This document shows positions 32,811-45,520 of a DNA stretch of 64,000 nt, piece by piece (positions within the stretch are counted from its first letter, which is position 1; the number at the start of each line of letters is the position of its first letter). The stretch is from Marsupella aquatica (taxonomy: Eukaryota; Marchantiophyta): the NCBI GenBank assembly GCA_973895155.1, contig OZ316898.1, positions 10,788,001-10,852,000 on the forward strand, written 5' to 3'. The notes beneath the pieces are model-generated. The model saw nothing but the letters and a program-made list of their open reading frames with translations. It was not told where the DNA came from and did no database searches. Position numbers and translations under genes: made by a program.

Positions 32811-33600
32811 TGCTGCTCCTCTTTATTCGTCGTGTCGTCGACCTCTCTGTCTCCCTCTTGCTCACCCGCAATCGATAAAACTCCTTGAAAATCGCAGCTG
32901 TTTTGGAAAACTTACCTCCCTCGTTGCGTGCACAGCCAGCAACGCCCACTCCCAAGACTACTGGATTCTCGCCCGTCCGTCCGCCCGTCTGTCCACAGTC
33001 GATAAACCTTCCACCTCAATGCCTCGCCGACATCCACCACATACCCTAAAACTCCCTACACTCCCTTCACACAACACTCCCTGCAGCGGCAGCTCCTTCC
33101 CGCTCTCCCTTCCTTCCTCTCGTGCCCATCTCCCGCCTAGAAGTAGAACGAGACCGCAACACCATCATCTTACTCCTCATCATCATCAGCTTCCTGTTCC
33201 ATCGCACCGCAGTGGCAGTTTCCTCGTCCAAATCCCTCCCCCCACCATCAATCCAATTTCCCACCTCCACAATCGATCATGCGTCTTTCCAACTTCTGTC
33301 TCCCCTGTCTCTCTGCCTCCTCCCCTTCAAAACCTTCCTCGTATCCCGCCCACACTACACTCCCTCCCCGTCCTCACTCCTCCCGTCCCCTCCCCTCCCA
33401 ACCAAATCCCAGCCCCACCTGTGACGATACTGTGCTTCTAAACTCTCGAGGTTTTAACGAAGAAAGTGGAATTGGAGGGAGACGAGACGAGACGGAGGCG
33501 GGAAGAATAAGAAGAAGACACATGTGAGTAATGACTGAAAGCTGCGGACAGATTGGCGAAGAGAGCACTACTACTAGAGCAGCAGAAGCAACAAAAGACG
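32811..33600. promoter_or_regulatory. SPT16 5' flank, strongly strand-biased
   Basis: The region upstream of SPT16 is rich in C and CT on the plus strand, thus GA-rich on the coding strand, especially 33,280-33,420. This is common for plant leaders and promoters with GA-repeat elements. Long open frames here, such as 32,782-33,441 (+), come from the base bias. Confidence 0.4.
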
Positions 33601-33619
33601 GTATACGAGGTGGGAGTCA

Positions 33620-34500
33620 GTCTATGAGTGTGAGATACACAGAATAGGTTGGGGCACAGGTTGGGGCACAGGTTGGACGGATGGTCGGGGGGGGAGGGTC
33701 AGTCCTTGGACCCATAGAACAGGTTTGGGGTCGGGTTCGGGAGAGGTCTGGTGCAAGGTGCGGGCCGGAGAGACACACAGAAGAGGTTTGGGGGAGGATC
33801 GGGGAGGCAGCTTCTTGTATTGAGACACACAACAAAACACATAACAGGTTCCGGAGAGGATAGTGGAGGCTCGGTCAGTCTATTGAGACACATATAAGTG
33901 GATTGGGGACAGGGTGGGCTCGGAGTTAGTAGGGGGTCTCAAAATTAAGGCCGGGTCATCCTGCTGTGGAATGACCCTCATGTCCATAAGGGTGACCGCG
34001 GGCTCATTTCACAGGCCTGAAATTTTTTGGGTTTAAACTTTGTTGACGCACCGGGATACCAGTGCAGACCTGCCCTGGGGGGGGTGCACACCTTTACGGC
34101 CATGTCCGCCCGAACCTAACTCGGACTGCCACGGCCACGGCCTATATTTGAGTCCCCCTAGTCAATCGAGACACACCCAAAAGAGGTTTGGGGACAGGTC
34201 GGGGAATTTGAGGAGAGGTTTGGAGAGGGAGTCAGACCATCAAGCCACCTCACACAGAAGAGGTTCAGGGGAGGGTCAGGGAGGTGGTGTCTGCATATTG
34301 AGGACAGACATACACAGAAGACGTTGGGCGCAGGGTCGGAGGAGACGACAGAGTCAGTCAATTGAGACGCCCAGAAGAGGTCCGGGGACAGGTCTGGTTT
34401 GGTTCGGGAGAGGTCCGGATAGGGAGTCAGTCCATCGAGACACCCAGAAGAGGTGTGGGGGGGCAGGATCGGAGGGCGGGGAGGGTGTCCTTCTGGCTAT
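33620..34500. repeat. G-rich degenerate minisatellite
   Basis: Units of roughly 70-90 bp share GAGACACACAGAAGAGGTT followed by (T/C)GGGG-AGG-TCGGGGAGG and a GTCAGTC(T/C)A-TTGAGA junction. Clear copies start near 33,630, 33,770, 33,815 (diverged), 34,165, 34,245, 34,305, 34,365 and 34,435. A different segment interrupts the array at about 33,930-34,150. The plus strand is purine-rich with many GGGG runs. Confidence 0.8.
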
Positions 34501-34619
34501 CCGGCCTGGGACAAACTGGAGCCGTAGGATGGTGCAGAGGGAATAAATAGGTGCGTGAGACTGGTCCGATGTCGGGGACCAGAGGGTCAGGATGCATTAT
34601 CGATCCAATATTCAACTTT

Positions 34620-37600
34620 ACGGAAGGAACTTCAATTCTACGCTACTACTGTAGCACTTAGAGAGGGTTCCGTTATAAGAGCTCCCCGTATAGTGTACCG
34701 TGGGGGCTATGCGGTTTAAGAACAGACTTTCAAGGGCTTGTGCACGTTAGTTTCAAACTTATAAACATCACGGCGGGGAATTGATTTAACTGATTTGGGG
34801 GGAGATGGCGACTTTGGAGTGAAATTCTATTAGAGGATCTGAATAGGAGAGGGAATCGATTTTTTCTTAGACCTCCTGTAGCCAGAATGCCCGAGCTCTC
34901 CTCCTAACTGCAGTAGATGGTGAGTACCCCCTACCCTGAAGGCAAAGGAAAGATATTTTGGAAATTTGTTTCTGAAGTTTATATGGGAGTACCACAAGAG
35001 TATTTTGAAAATTGAGTTGAAGGATGACTACTGGATGTAGCTCTTACCCGTAGAGTTTTCCCATAATAATCATCAATATGACCTATACAGGTGAATGGGA
35101 TCTCTGTCCAAACCTTTGAACTTGGATGGGATCCCAAAATGATCTTCATCTTAACATCCAAGATACTTAGCCCATGTCCAAGATATCCTTGTTAAAATGC
35201 ACATTTAAATAGATCTCATGCAAGCTTAGAAATCATATCTGAGCAAAAGCTTTGGGATGTAATTACCGTTTGAGCTTATGGCTCCTCCTTGGACTCATTA
35301 ACACCATTTGTTTTAATGAAATTAGACACTCCAAATGGGAGCAGAGGAAGAGCATCTCCAGTGATATCCTGCTCATTTAGGAACCTGCTTTAGTCTTTTT
35401 TGGTTTGTAATGGTCAGATTATTCTCACCTGACAAAGAAGATAAACAAGAAACACACACTTTTTGTGCCAAGGAGTACAGAGATATGAATCTCTTGAATG
35501 ACTTTCAAACCACAACCATGTGTCTAGCAGAGTGGCAACAGCACTTGCCAAGGACCAAGAGGTTGTGGGACCAAATCTCGCACAAGGTGGCCGAAGTGCA
35601 AGGCATTTACCATGAAATTTGCGGGCACGCTGATGAAAGAGTGAGGCTGAACTGGATGACATATGAAAACATTAGCTGCCAAAAATAAATAATTAATTAA
35701 ATAAAGGAGTCCCTAGTCATTCAAATCACTTGGGAACACAACGTGCTTATCCTTGAGAGCCCTTCAAAGACTGACTAAAAAACACTTCCCAAATAAGGTA
35801 CCATTTAGCACAGGCCAAGTGAGTTGGGCCATATAGCAGGTGAGACATTAACCTTAGATGGGGAAGAGCCCATCCAATGCCCTGAATTGTTCTGTCTTTA
35901 AACTGGCCATCAAAGGATACCGTTGACAACCCCAAGGATTGTCGGGTCAGAATTTGTAACCTACAAGACACATAATTATATGGAACTCTAGGAGTGTACA
36001 CTCTAACTACATCAACTAAGGGGATGTAGGAGGTGGTGAGATGAAAGTTTAAGGCTCCTTAAACCACCAGTTCCCTTATAAAATAATCCAGTAACCCATG
36101 GGACTCATATCACATAAAGTACAACTGTGTTTAGGAAATTTCATCCCAAATTTTGTAGAACTTTTTATTATCTGTGTCATCTGATTAGTTCACCACCGAG
36201 ATCTACATTTCACAAAAAGCATTTTTTGGGTGCAAAGTTCCTATGATGGGAAGTGAGTTGGAAAGCCTCCATTCTGCAGGTAGGCCCAATGTTCACCCAG
36301 GCACAGGCGAGGCATATATACCGTGACCAGTTAGGAGCAGGGCCCCATTTGTAGTGGCCAATCTGGTATAAAACCCTCCTCAGAATTTGTGTTGTACTTT
36401 TGCAGTGTGCTTATCTAGCGTAATGCACTGGGCAAATGTGTGAACGCCCTGAGCAGGCTCTCAGCTACCAAACATCCTCAAATCAAGAAAAATCAGAGTC
36501 AGACTCCTGGCATACTAAAGCCCATTCACAAGGGCAATGTCCCTGGAAAAGCACCCCAGGCATGCCTGCCCTAGTGAGAACTTTACTGAACATTTGGGGG
36601 CTACTACAAAACTAGTTCTGAGATAAAACTCGGAGCAAGACTCCGTATTCATTATCCTGAAGTGGGGATCGGGGGGCATACATCAAGGCAATAGAAGGAA
36701 GGGCTATTCATGTTCCTTAGCATGTACACCACCATAGATCGACAAAATCTCAAACTCCCTACCTCCCAAATCTGGTTTACTTTTCGTCATCATGTCCCAG
36801 GGTTTCCCCGTGCTATCTCTTTTCCTTGGCATTCTTTCTTCTCATCTCTCATCTCGCTTTCTGCCTCTTGTTCTCCTTTCATCACTTGAAAAAAAATTCT
36901 TTCATGACTTCTTTTTCGTGCCTCTGCCATTCTCTTCTATCTCGCATTCAAGTAATTTCATTCAAGGATCTCTTGGATAATGGACACCAGGTCCAAAAAT
37001 ATTTCAGTCTCTCGTCATCTGGATGGGCTAGGATAGAGAGTATCTGAATTGCAACATACATAATGGTGTCAGACAACTAGACAATGGAGAAAAGGACAGC
37101 TTTTGCCTCGTACTAGAATTCGTGCATTAGGATCAGAGTCGAGTTTCCAACCAATGATGATGTATAGAAAGACATCCTGTCCGATTACCTACAGTAATCA
37201 ATTGTAATATTCGTGGACTTTCTTGACTCAAGTGTCTAGGGCCCAATGATCTGGTGATTACTACATTTGTCTGTGTTTTGTGACATGAAAACGTGTTCAG
37301 CGCGAGGAGTCTCCTTCCTTGCATTGCTTTCTCGTCTCTCAATTGGAGCACTAATATTGAGCACTTGAACAACACTATGTAAATCAAGTAGGGAAACTTG
37401 CATACTCTGACATTCTAATCCAAAGATCTTCTCTGGGGGAATGTGACAGCAGATCACCAAGCTTTCAGATGAGTGTAATCTGTTCCTTAAGCCCTTCGAT
37501 AATAAAAAAAGAGAACGGTTCCTAAGCCCTTCGATAATAAAAAAAGAGAACGGTTCCTTCACTTTCTGTTCGTTTTTGTTAGTGGCTTGTCTGATTCATT

Positions 37601-40110
37601 CAGTTTGAGGAACTGCACGCCAGGAAGGACATCGCAAAAGTTTTTAAGTCGCTCCCTGCAAGCAGTTGCATGAACACATGTGAAGAGGGCAGCCATGTAT
37701 TCTTGTGCAGTGATTGCAACTGCCCCTTACGGTGATAATGCCTGTTAAATTAATATCTAGGATTTCCACATCAACCCAAGCACAGTGAAAGGTACATACA
37801 AACGCTTCTCAGAGTTGCTCGAGTGCAAATCACATATCGTGGAATCAAACAAAAATACTCCATGCTGTTGCCAATGTGACAATAAAACCCGTACTGGGAT
37901 TGCTAAGTTCCCACAAGGAAATCAAAATTGATAGGTCTGGTTTCCTCCAATCCAGCTTGGCCGAAAGAATTCGATCGGACAAACCCTGTAACACATCCAC
38001 TTAGTGGTCAGACACTCTTATGGCCACACCGTATGCCTCATGATCCATTACAACCCTCACAATCAACTGCGTATGTCTAATAGAATTCCAGAAGGTCCAT
38101 AGCCCCACAGCCAACGATTTCTAAAGCACAAAGAGGGATCTACTTCAATCACAGCAAACCAACGAAGTAGGATGACGTTAGAATGATACAACACGACCTC
38201 TTGTATTCTAAACTTCATGCCTCATCTAGCGAATACAGAGGACTTCTAAGGACAAAGATAATCCAGGCCACAGACGCACTGATGCAACAACTGGCAAAAT
38301 CAACGACGCCATATTCGAGAGCCCGCAACCCAGTTACTTTTTCCGTGATTCTAGTTATGATAAGATCTTTGGAGATCTTACTATGAGTCATTTTGCTTTG
38401 TTTAATGTATGTATTGTGCCCGTTGCACGGCTTTCAACTCCAGTTCGGTATCTGAGCCGATGTCTAAACCAATAATGGAAACCGATGTACTTGTGGAATC
38501 ACAAAATGTTGACATCGAAATCCCACCAGCTGATCGAATCGTTAAGCAGATCTTTTGTGACGTTTGATTTTCATTGGGTTGTGGAAAGGTTGCGCAAGGA
38601 CCCTTGGAAAATGAGGGCCGACAACAGTTATCTTGGCCTCATAGCGATGTGTTTGAAAGAGAGATACCCAGGACACACTAGTTACATCCATACATGTCTC
38701 ACTTTTGTGCATTGGTTCTCCCATCACCTTGCTACCTAAACTTGAAAACGCCATTCAACAGCAGCAATTTCTCCCTATAAAGGATACCAAGTCATGGCCA
38801 GAATCCAAATGAAATCGAGGGGGGGGGGGGGGGGGGAAGGGGAATAAAGTACCTTTGGGAGACGATTTGGCCAGTGCACAACACAATATGCCCTCCAGAG
38901 CCCAGGTAATGACCAACATATGTATTTTTGGCAGCTACTCTTATACAATCATCCTGATTGCCAATACACAGATTGATGTACAAAAGTGAGTAAATGGAGG
39001 TCTACAAAGCAAACATTCCATGAGACGGCCTTAAACCAATACACACGAACAGACATCATATTTGCAAAGTAGCCGACATAAGAACACGCACACAGTGCAT
39101 AAATAAAGAAATCGGAGCATACGCGCTTACGGGTTTACGGACTTAACATAAGGCAACACAATACAACCGTGTGCTGGCGCTAGGACTTTCAGAACGTCGT
39201 ATATATGCACACAGATCACCTTCCGATCAACATTCATTGTAAACAACTGGGCTGAATTGAAGTTCATCTATCTTTCGGTGGTCCAGACGGAAAATGGTTC
39301 TCAATTTGGGCAAGCTCACTCTGGGAAGCTGATTCCCAGATCTGTTCAGTTAAGTATAAAGCCATTTCAAGCTCTAGAGCAGAAAAATTACACAAAATCG
39401 TCAATTCTCCTGTGCATTGGATGAAGATTTTACGGACATTTCGAATGAATTCAGATGACAATTCGATACCGAGGAAATGGTTTGCTCCACATATCTTCCC
39501 CTCGAATAATTTGATTGCTCCCAATAGGACCAGTACTCCAGAGAGTAATATGGCTTTCCCTGATATCTACGAATGAGGCTGGTATGAGGAATCTGGGTCA
39601 TGATTTGGGACCAGGTCATATGACAATATGATTGATAATTAGCTCTGAAATCCCTCAAGGGATGTTCTCTCATTCCTCGAATGTACTGGGAAGGGAAAAT
39701 TCTTCAATCGTCTGCTCATCCGGCAAGCCAGCTGTTGACAAACGACCTGAATCTCATGTGTATGGCCAAGAATTTGGGAGCCCTGCATCCTGTCGTATCA
39801 GATACCTTTGAAGAGTTCGCAAGGGATAAGCTTGGCGAATTTTAGGTGATATGGCACAAGTCTTTAGGTGTGCCAGAAAAGTCTCCGGAACCGTTCGAGT
39901 ATTCTCCAGCTCAATTGGGACTTTGTTGTCTAATACCCTAACTGTTGGGTGAATTTCCTTATCAAAATTACGACAGGGGTATTTGAAACAGCCAACACTT
40001 CCCATTCAACGCCCTAGAGAGAAACAATTTGCTAGTCTGCCCACTGTCAGATATACTAGAAAAAGAAAAAGAAAAACAAACAATCGGCCAAGCACAAACT
40101 CCACATCGTC
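34620..40110. other. Gene-poor region, no gene recognised
   Basis: About 5.5 kb with only short unrecognised frames, the longest a 92-codon frame at 35,410-35,688 (+) of unknown nature. It contains a 35-bp duplication at 37,489-37,558 and a G homopolymer of about 19 at 38,820. The part next to 40,110 is the GFT1 3' flank. Confidence 0.45.
37489..37558. repeat. 35-bp perfect tandem duplication
   Basis: AAGCCCTTCGATAATAAA through GAACGGTTCCT occurs twice, at 37489 and 37524, apparently without a difference. Confidence 0.9.
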
Positions 40111-41148
40111 TTACCGTGCGGTTTTGACAAGAGGAACGGTCTCTTGATTTTCGTCAGCTCCTCTATCATGTGCCATTTCAAGATCCGCTTGCTTCTCATT
40201 CTCTGGGTTTGACGCAGGCAGAGAAGGCTTAGGCATGGTGGTCGACTGCTGATACAGCACACCTCCCATGATGGTAAACAACAGACAGATCAGACCAACA
40301 CTAGAAGCATGCTTATCCCAAATTAAAACGTTGATCACCACGGTCAGCAGCTTGTTGACCACACCGGTGACAGTAAAAGCCGTTGCTGAGATGGCCCTCC
40401 TGGCGGCAAATCCAAAGAAGCTGATGGCCAGGCCAAATAGGCAAGAAAGGCCGACAGAAATCGCAGCCGAGGGGTGTGAAATATCGGTTGCAGAGGATTG
40501 GTAGAATGCCTTGTACTCTCCCGTGCCCAGAAAGAAGATCGGAGCAAGGAGGAGGGAAAGGAGATTGTTGTAGTAGACAAATCCCCAGGTGTTCAGACCC
40601 AAATTGGTCACCATATGCTTAATGTACACCATCTCTGTAGTGATCACAACGAGATAGGCAACTGCCCAGCTGTAGGCCTCCACAGAAAAGGTCGAATCCG
40701 ACGCCACATACCCCACAGCACCGGCGAGGATGACCACAAGGGCCCCGAAAGTGTACCTCGACGGCCATGGCTGCTTCCGAAAGCACGTGTCCGCCACGGC
40801 CACGATAATGGGAGTGGACGACCGGAACACTATGAACGTATCCACATTGGCGTGCTTCAACAGATTGGTGTTAGTGAAGATGGCCAAATAGAAGACCAAG
40901 GCTGCCGGCAGGAATTTCTTCACTGTGCTCCAGACGAGCGGATCATGATAAATCAGTCCGGCTTTGCCTGCACTCAGGACCCCTACCACGCTGGTGGCGT
41001 ACTGGAGGGCTGTTAGAAACCCTGGATAAGGGAAGTCCGTGATGGCATATTTGTTGATCACTGCTAGCAAACTGGAGCAGAGCGCATAGCCAAGCACCAC
41101 GAGCAATGTGGCGTTGTTCTTCATATACCCCTTGACTGCCATTGTCAC
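40111..41148 (-). CDS. GFT1: GDP-fucose transporter (GFT1/GONST4 type)
   Basis: This intronless frame of 345 residues is a drug/metabolite-transporter superfamily nucleotide-sugar antiporter with about ten membrane helices. It closely follows Arabidopsis GFT1 (GONST4), the Golgi GDP-L-fucose importer needed for fucosylation of xyloglucan, RG-II and N-glycans. Diagnostic blocks are GYALCSSLLAVINKYAIT (residues 19-36), FLPAALVFYLAIFTNTNLLK, HANVDTFIVFRSSTPIIVA, VVILAGAVGYVASDS, TTEMVYIKHMV, YNNLLSLLLAP, and AISATAFTVTGVVNKLLTVV near residue 255 followed by NVLIWDKHAS, which carries the GALNK-like nucleotide-binding position as GVVNK. The C-terminal 45 residues are hydrophilic and cytosolic. Length matches the family. 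Closest alternatives are other GONST proteins, but the DTFIVFRS and TTEMVYIKHM blocks favour GFT1. Confidence 0.93.
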   Translation of the reverse strand: MTMAVKGYMKNNATLLVVLGYALCSSLLAVINKYAITDFPYPGFLTALQYATSVVGVLSAGKAGLIYHDPLVWSTVKKFLPAALVFYLAIFTNTNLLKHANVDTFIVFRSSTPIIVAVADTCFRKQPWPSRYTFGALVVILAGAVGYVASDSTFSVEAYSWAVAYLVVITTEMVYIKHMVTNLGLNTWGFVYYNNLLSLLLAPIFFLGTGEYKAFYQSSATDISHPSAAISVGLSCLFGLAISFFGFAARRAISATAFTVTGVVNKLLTVVINVLIWDKHASSVGLICLLFTIMGGVLYQQSTTMPKPSLPASNPENEKQADLEMAHDRGADENQETVPLVKTAR

Positions 41149-42600
41149 TGATCGTTAGTCCAATCTTTGACCCGTTGATGTGCAGGCGTGGAGGAGGAGT
41201 GTCACGCCACAATCTACGGAAGCGGCTGTCAGCAGCACGGACGAATTGTAATTTGACTCCCCCCCCCCCGCAAAAAAAAACTGATCAGGTGCACGATTTA
41301 AGATCTAAATACTTGGTTGCATTCATGACTTCTCTCCTGCTGCTGCCGGCCACAATCCAGGATATATACTACTGCTCTGGCCCCTATCTTATAATTAACT
41401 GACAGCTCACGTCCAGAGGAGATACCATCGACGCAAAATTCCCTCTCTCTCTGTCTCTATTTGGCTGACCAATTGCCGGCTTTGTCCTTTCGAAACTCTT
41501 CTCGTACTGTGTCACATCCGAGTAATCAATAAGGGATTAGTCGTGCGCATCAACACACGGCCCCGGCAATGTGAAATTGCTTTTTGTAACACTTGGGAGA
41601 CTCCTCAAACCAAAACCTTCAAGAGACCGTCTCAGATCGACAATTCACAGGGGTTGCTACGGCTCCCGACTCGTTCGTTGCTCCACTGCTCGACAAATTG
41701 TATCTCTCGTTCGCCGCAGTTGCCGGAAGAATACAGCCTCTCGCTTTGATTTTCCACCTTTCCGTTCTCACTCTTTCTCTCTCTCGCGCTTGCGCACAAC
41801 ACCGTCAGGCGACTAACCTGCTACCTACAGTGGTACCCGTCACGACTACGCCTCGCTCCGACTTCCTCAGGCCACGATCCCAACGCTGCTGCTACTATTG
41901 CCGCTTCTCTTGAGCTCCTCTCTGCTTCCTCCGCTGATGAGACGTGAGAGGGCTCTGATGATGAAAAAGCCTGCCAAAGTGCCAAAGAATGTGATCAATC
42001 CTCTCTCCGCACTTTGCGCTCAGGTCCCACTCACTCGCGTGTATCCCGCTTCAAGCTCCTCGGCGCTGCGGGTTCCTGCTAGTCTCGACTAATTACAAAA
42101 ACGAACAAATGAAGGAACGAATCAAAATCTCTCATCAAGCATCAAGGCCGATGTGCCTTTCTCCATTTGACTGTCCAACAGTCCAACTCCCCCCCTTCCT
42201 CGAGGCGCGGACCGACCTTCAACGCCATAATTGCCGGCACATTATATAATAATACTCTCTTCATGCCGGAGGAGGAGGAGGAGGGGGCGGCGGCCGGTCA
42301 TCAAGAACTGGAAGCTCTCGAGTCTCGATTTAATTACTTCTTTCGTTCCTTCTTTATTTGGTTCTTTCTTTCGCTGCATGAACAGCGCATTCGTTGTGCG
42401 CTATTTGCACGCACGCTGCAAGATTGGCGTGGGGCACCATGACCAGAACCTTTCTTGTGCGTTACCGAATCGCAGGGACAGAGCTGATAGTTCTTCGGCA
42501 GTTTTCTCGAGCGATAGAGCGATCGAGAGCTGCCAAGAAATGCTATTCGACATCACGAGTACAGAGTAGTACTTGCACTAGTAAAGATTGATCTTCTTGC
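41149..42600. other. GFT1 5' flank and intergenic region
   Basis: No gene recognised. It includes a run of C followed by A at 41,259-41,280 and CT-rich stretches that make chance open frames. A TATATA at about 41,360 lies upstream of GFT1 on its strand, but I cannot show that it is the TATA box. Confidence 0.4.
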
Positions 42601-42619
42601 CATTAATTGGAGACCAGCC

Positions 42620-44145
42620 TTCTCTCCAAGTGCACACTCCATAACGGCAAAACCTGGCTAACTGCAAGGCTTCCCGTTCTTCAACTTTGTAACAGTTCTT
42701 TTTCCTTGGTCTTGAACGGAAATGGGGAAGCACACTTGTAGTATCTCCCCACCCCAATAGTGACAGACATTCATTTGGAATGAACCCATTTCAGGATGAG
42801 CTCCAAGGGATCCGGGAGGGACCTGCACCAGAAGGAAGGGACCAGCACCAGAAGGGAGAGAAGGGAGAGAGGATTAAGGCAGGCTGTAAAGTGTACAACC
42901 AAGGGCCGAGTACTCTTTTGCACTATTTTTGTACCTTTGTATTTATTAAGTCACTTGCGGACAAGTGCAAACTCCATAAGGGCACAGACTGGCTAACTGC
43001 AAGGTGACCCATTCTTCACTTTTTTGGGATCTTTTTATTACAGTTGTGTCGTGCTAAGGGCACACTCCATACGGGTAAAGCCTGGCTAACTGCAGGGTTT
43101 CTCTTTCTTTGATATTTCACACATTCTTGCGCCAATTTATTACAATCGTGTCTAGATAAGTGCAGACTCCATAAGGGAAAACCCTGTCTAACTGTCAGGC
43201 ATCCCATTCTTCATTGTTTTTTTCACATGCAGTTTACGTATCACATTTCCATATTTTTGAAGCTAGAGTCCAACTTTCATGTTTTGTCTTATTCACAATT
43301 TTGTGTCATGTATTTTTGTATTTTTATTTGAATGTACCTTAACAAAGGGTATCCTTTGTATCATAGTGACTTTTAATTCATTTTTGGACCCCTTTAAAGT
43401 TTGGTATCCTACAGTATTATGAATTTACTTGGGCAGCCCCCTTAATTTTGAAAGGTTGTTATCTCCATTTTTGTGTCATATATTTTTGTATTTTTATTTC
43501 ATGTACCTTAACAAAGGGTATCCTTTGTATCATAGTGACTTTTAATTCATTTTTGGACCCCTTTAAAGTTTGGTATCCTAGGGTATCCTACAGGATTTTG
43601 AATTTACTTGGGCAGCCCCCTTAATTTTGAAAGGTTGTTATCTCCTAGAGAGAGAACAAGGGCTTCATTTTCTACCACTTTTAAGTACTCTCATGAGTGA
43701 GAAGAATGATTCAAAGTAATGGCAACCATCATTCCCCTCATGGCTTTCTTTCCTAAGTTTATGGTTTTTATTGAAATGGGTGTCATTAATAAAGCACATT
43801 GAAATAAGTGCACAACTCGAAGCACCTTTGTGTGGTCACTATGTGCTTTTATTTGCATGTACTTTACTTATATTATTTTATCCCATTCATATTCTAGTTT
43901 CACTCTCTAATTTATCCACTTACACATCACTACTAGACAAAAAGTAAAGCATGTTCAGATGAGCATGCTATATCTTTACAGTTTTTTCACATGCAGTTTA
44001 CAATTTCTTGCAGCTTTTGTAACTGCAAGCAGACCTGACAGTTTAGTTAAATGACAACTTTCCTTTATTAAAGTGTTCTCTCTAAGTGCACAGTCCATGA
44101 GGGAAAACCCTAGATAACTGCAAAACTCCCCATTCTTCACTTGTT
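42620..44145. repeat. ~100-bp repeat family, five copies
   Basis: A core AAGTGCA-ACTCCATAAGGG followed by CTGGCTAACTGCAAGG and a CCCATTCTTCA end occurs at about 42,627, 42,962, 43,054, 43,157 and 44,086. The middle three are nearly contiguous at about 92-103 bp spacing. Confidence 0.8.
43302..43650. repeat. ~169-bp tandem duplication
   Basis: The unit begins TTGTGTCAT(G/A)TATTTTTG at 43302 and again at 43471, and ends with CTTGGGCAGCCCCCTTAA and GGTTGTTATCTCC. The second copy has a small insertion repeating GGTATCCTA. Confidence 0.9.
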
Positions 44146-44670
44146 TTGCATTTTTTTGCATTTTTCTATATATTACCTTCATGTTGTTAAGGTTAACTTT
44201 AGCCTTGGGTTAATCTCTTGTTACTTAGGCTAAACTGCCATTAGGGTGTTAATGACAATTAGCCATGACTCTTGCACCTAGCATATAGAGGTGCCAGGGA
44301 GAGCTCTTCTTGGAGACTCATGCTCATTGTTGAGAGAACTACCTAGGTGCAAGGAGGAGAGCTTTGCAAGGAGTCTTTGTGTGGCCATTCAGATGACTCA
44401 ATCTGGAAACCTAAACCCTAAACAAATGCTCTGGAAAAGGTATTTTCCGACTGAAAATGTGTTCTGGTTCCAAAAACACTGGAAAAGTTACACTCAAAAA
44501 ACTTGTTGGCTTGGCAATACTTTACTGTCAGATTGTGCGAGTGTGAAACTACGATAAAATAACTTTTTGCATTAGAAAACATCAACCCATGTTACCGCTA
44601 CACTGAGGAAATGTTCATGATTGGATAGATGACAGGTCCTTAACAATGAGCCTGAACTTTGAATTTTCAT

Positions 44671-45520
44671 TATTGTTGAGCATTGACGACATTCACAACG
44701 GCATGCCACAATTCATCCAACAATCAAGTAGTTGACACAGACAAATACATGGTTCACGAGAACACACAAGAGCTTTATTGCACTCTAGGCCAACCATCTT
44801 GGGTATATTCCTTATCCTGAGACACCATGCACATGTACATACCATGCAAAGTAGTCAACACAGTGAGTATGTGGTTCACATCTCGACTGAGGCTACGTCC
44901 ACATGAAAGCAAGAGACCTTTACTTCTCTCTTGCACCACTCCAACAATGAACTAAAGATCCACCAGGGGCTAGCATCAGCCCTGGTTATATATAGTATGC
45001 ATCACTACTAACTCAGCTAAGTCCTAACCTGAGTTATCCTAAATATGGTTAGCCCTAGAGTCACAAGACTAAGAGCAATACTCAACAGACTGGCCATACT
45101 AAGCATTCATAGCACAAGCTCTCTCTATCTCTCAACTGACTCCGTAACAATGAGTCTAAGTTCCCACTATCCAAGCAACACTGCTTGCATATAGTGTGTG
45201 TGCAGCATGACTAACCTAACCTAGTCTACAACAAAGGTTAGCCCTAATTGCAGTACAATTGTAACTCTAGACCCAAGAATTAATCCTGACAATTATTGGA
45301 TAGATGAACTAAGGTTCATTGTTAAGGAGTCAATTCAAAGATAGGGAGAAATTGTATTGGGGAGACTTGGTATGGTTGATGGGCCTAGTGTGCAATAAAG
45401 CTTTTGTGTGTTCTCATGAACATAGCCTCGGATGAGGTGAATCATGTTTCGATATGGGTCAACCACTTGTTTGGGCAATGGTTATGGGCTTGTTGTTGTG
45501 AAGTCTTTGCTCAACATAGG
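44671..45520. mobile_element. Inverted-repeat element, probable non-autonomous transposon
   Basis: The ends at about 44,671-44,790 and 45,520-45,390 are inverted copies of each other for about 120 bp. They share GTTGAGCA, TTCACAAC, GTRGTTGAC and a strong block GAGAACACACAA-AGCTTTATTGCAC followed by CTAGGCC. The interior has no coding capacity but contains a direct repeat of its own (about 44,983-45,066 and 45,190-45,270, with CTAACCT and GGTTAGCCCTA). Further inverted similarity (ATTGGATAGATGA near 44,617 and 45,297) suggests nesting. I infer a foldback or MITE-like DNA element. Target-site duplications were not found. Confidence 0.5.

Noticed and set aside
32782-33441. A 219-codon proline/serine-rich plus-strand frame.
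   Set aside because: It overlaps the SPT16 start region and comes from strongly C-rich DNA; no domain is present.
6835-41148. A functional glycosylation cluster of GT61 and GFT1.
   Set aside because: The genes are more than 30 kb apart with unrelated genes between, on opposite strands; no evidence of linkage by function.
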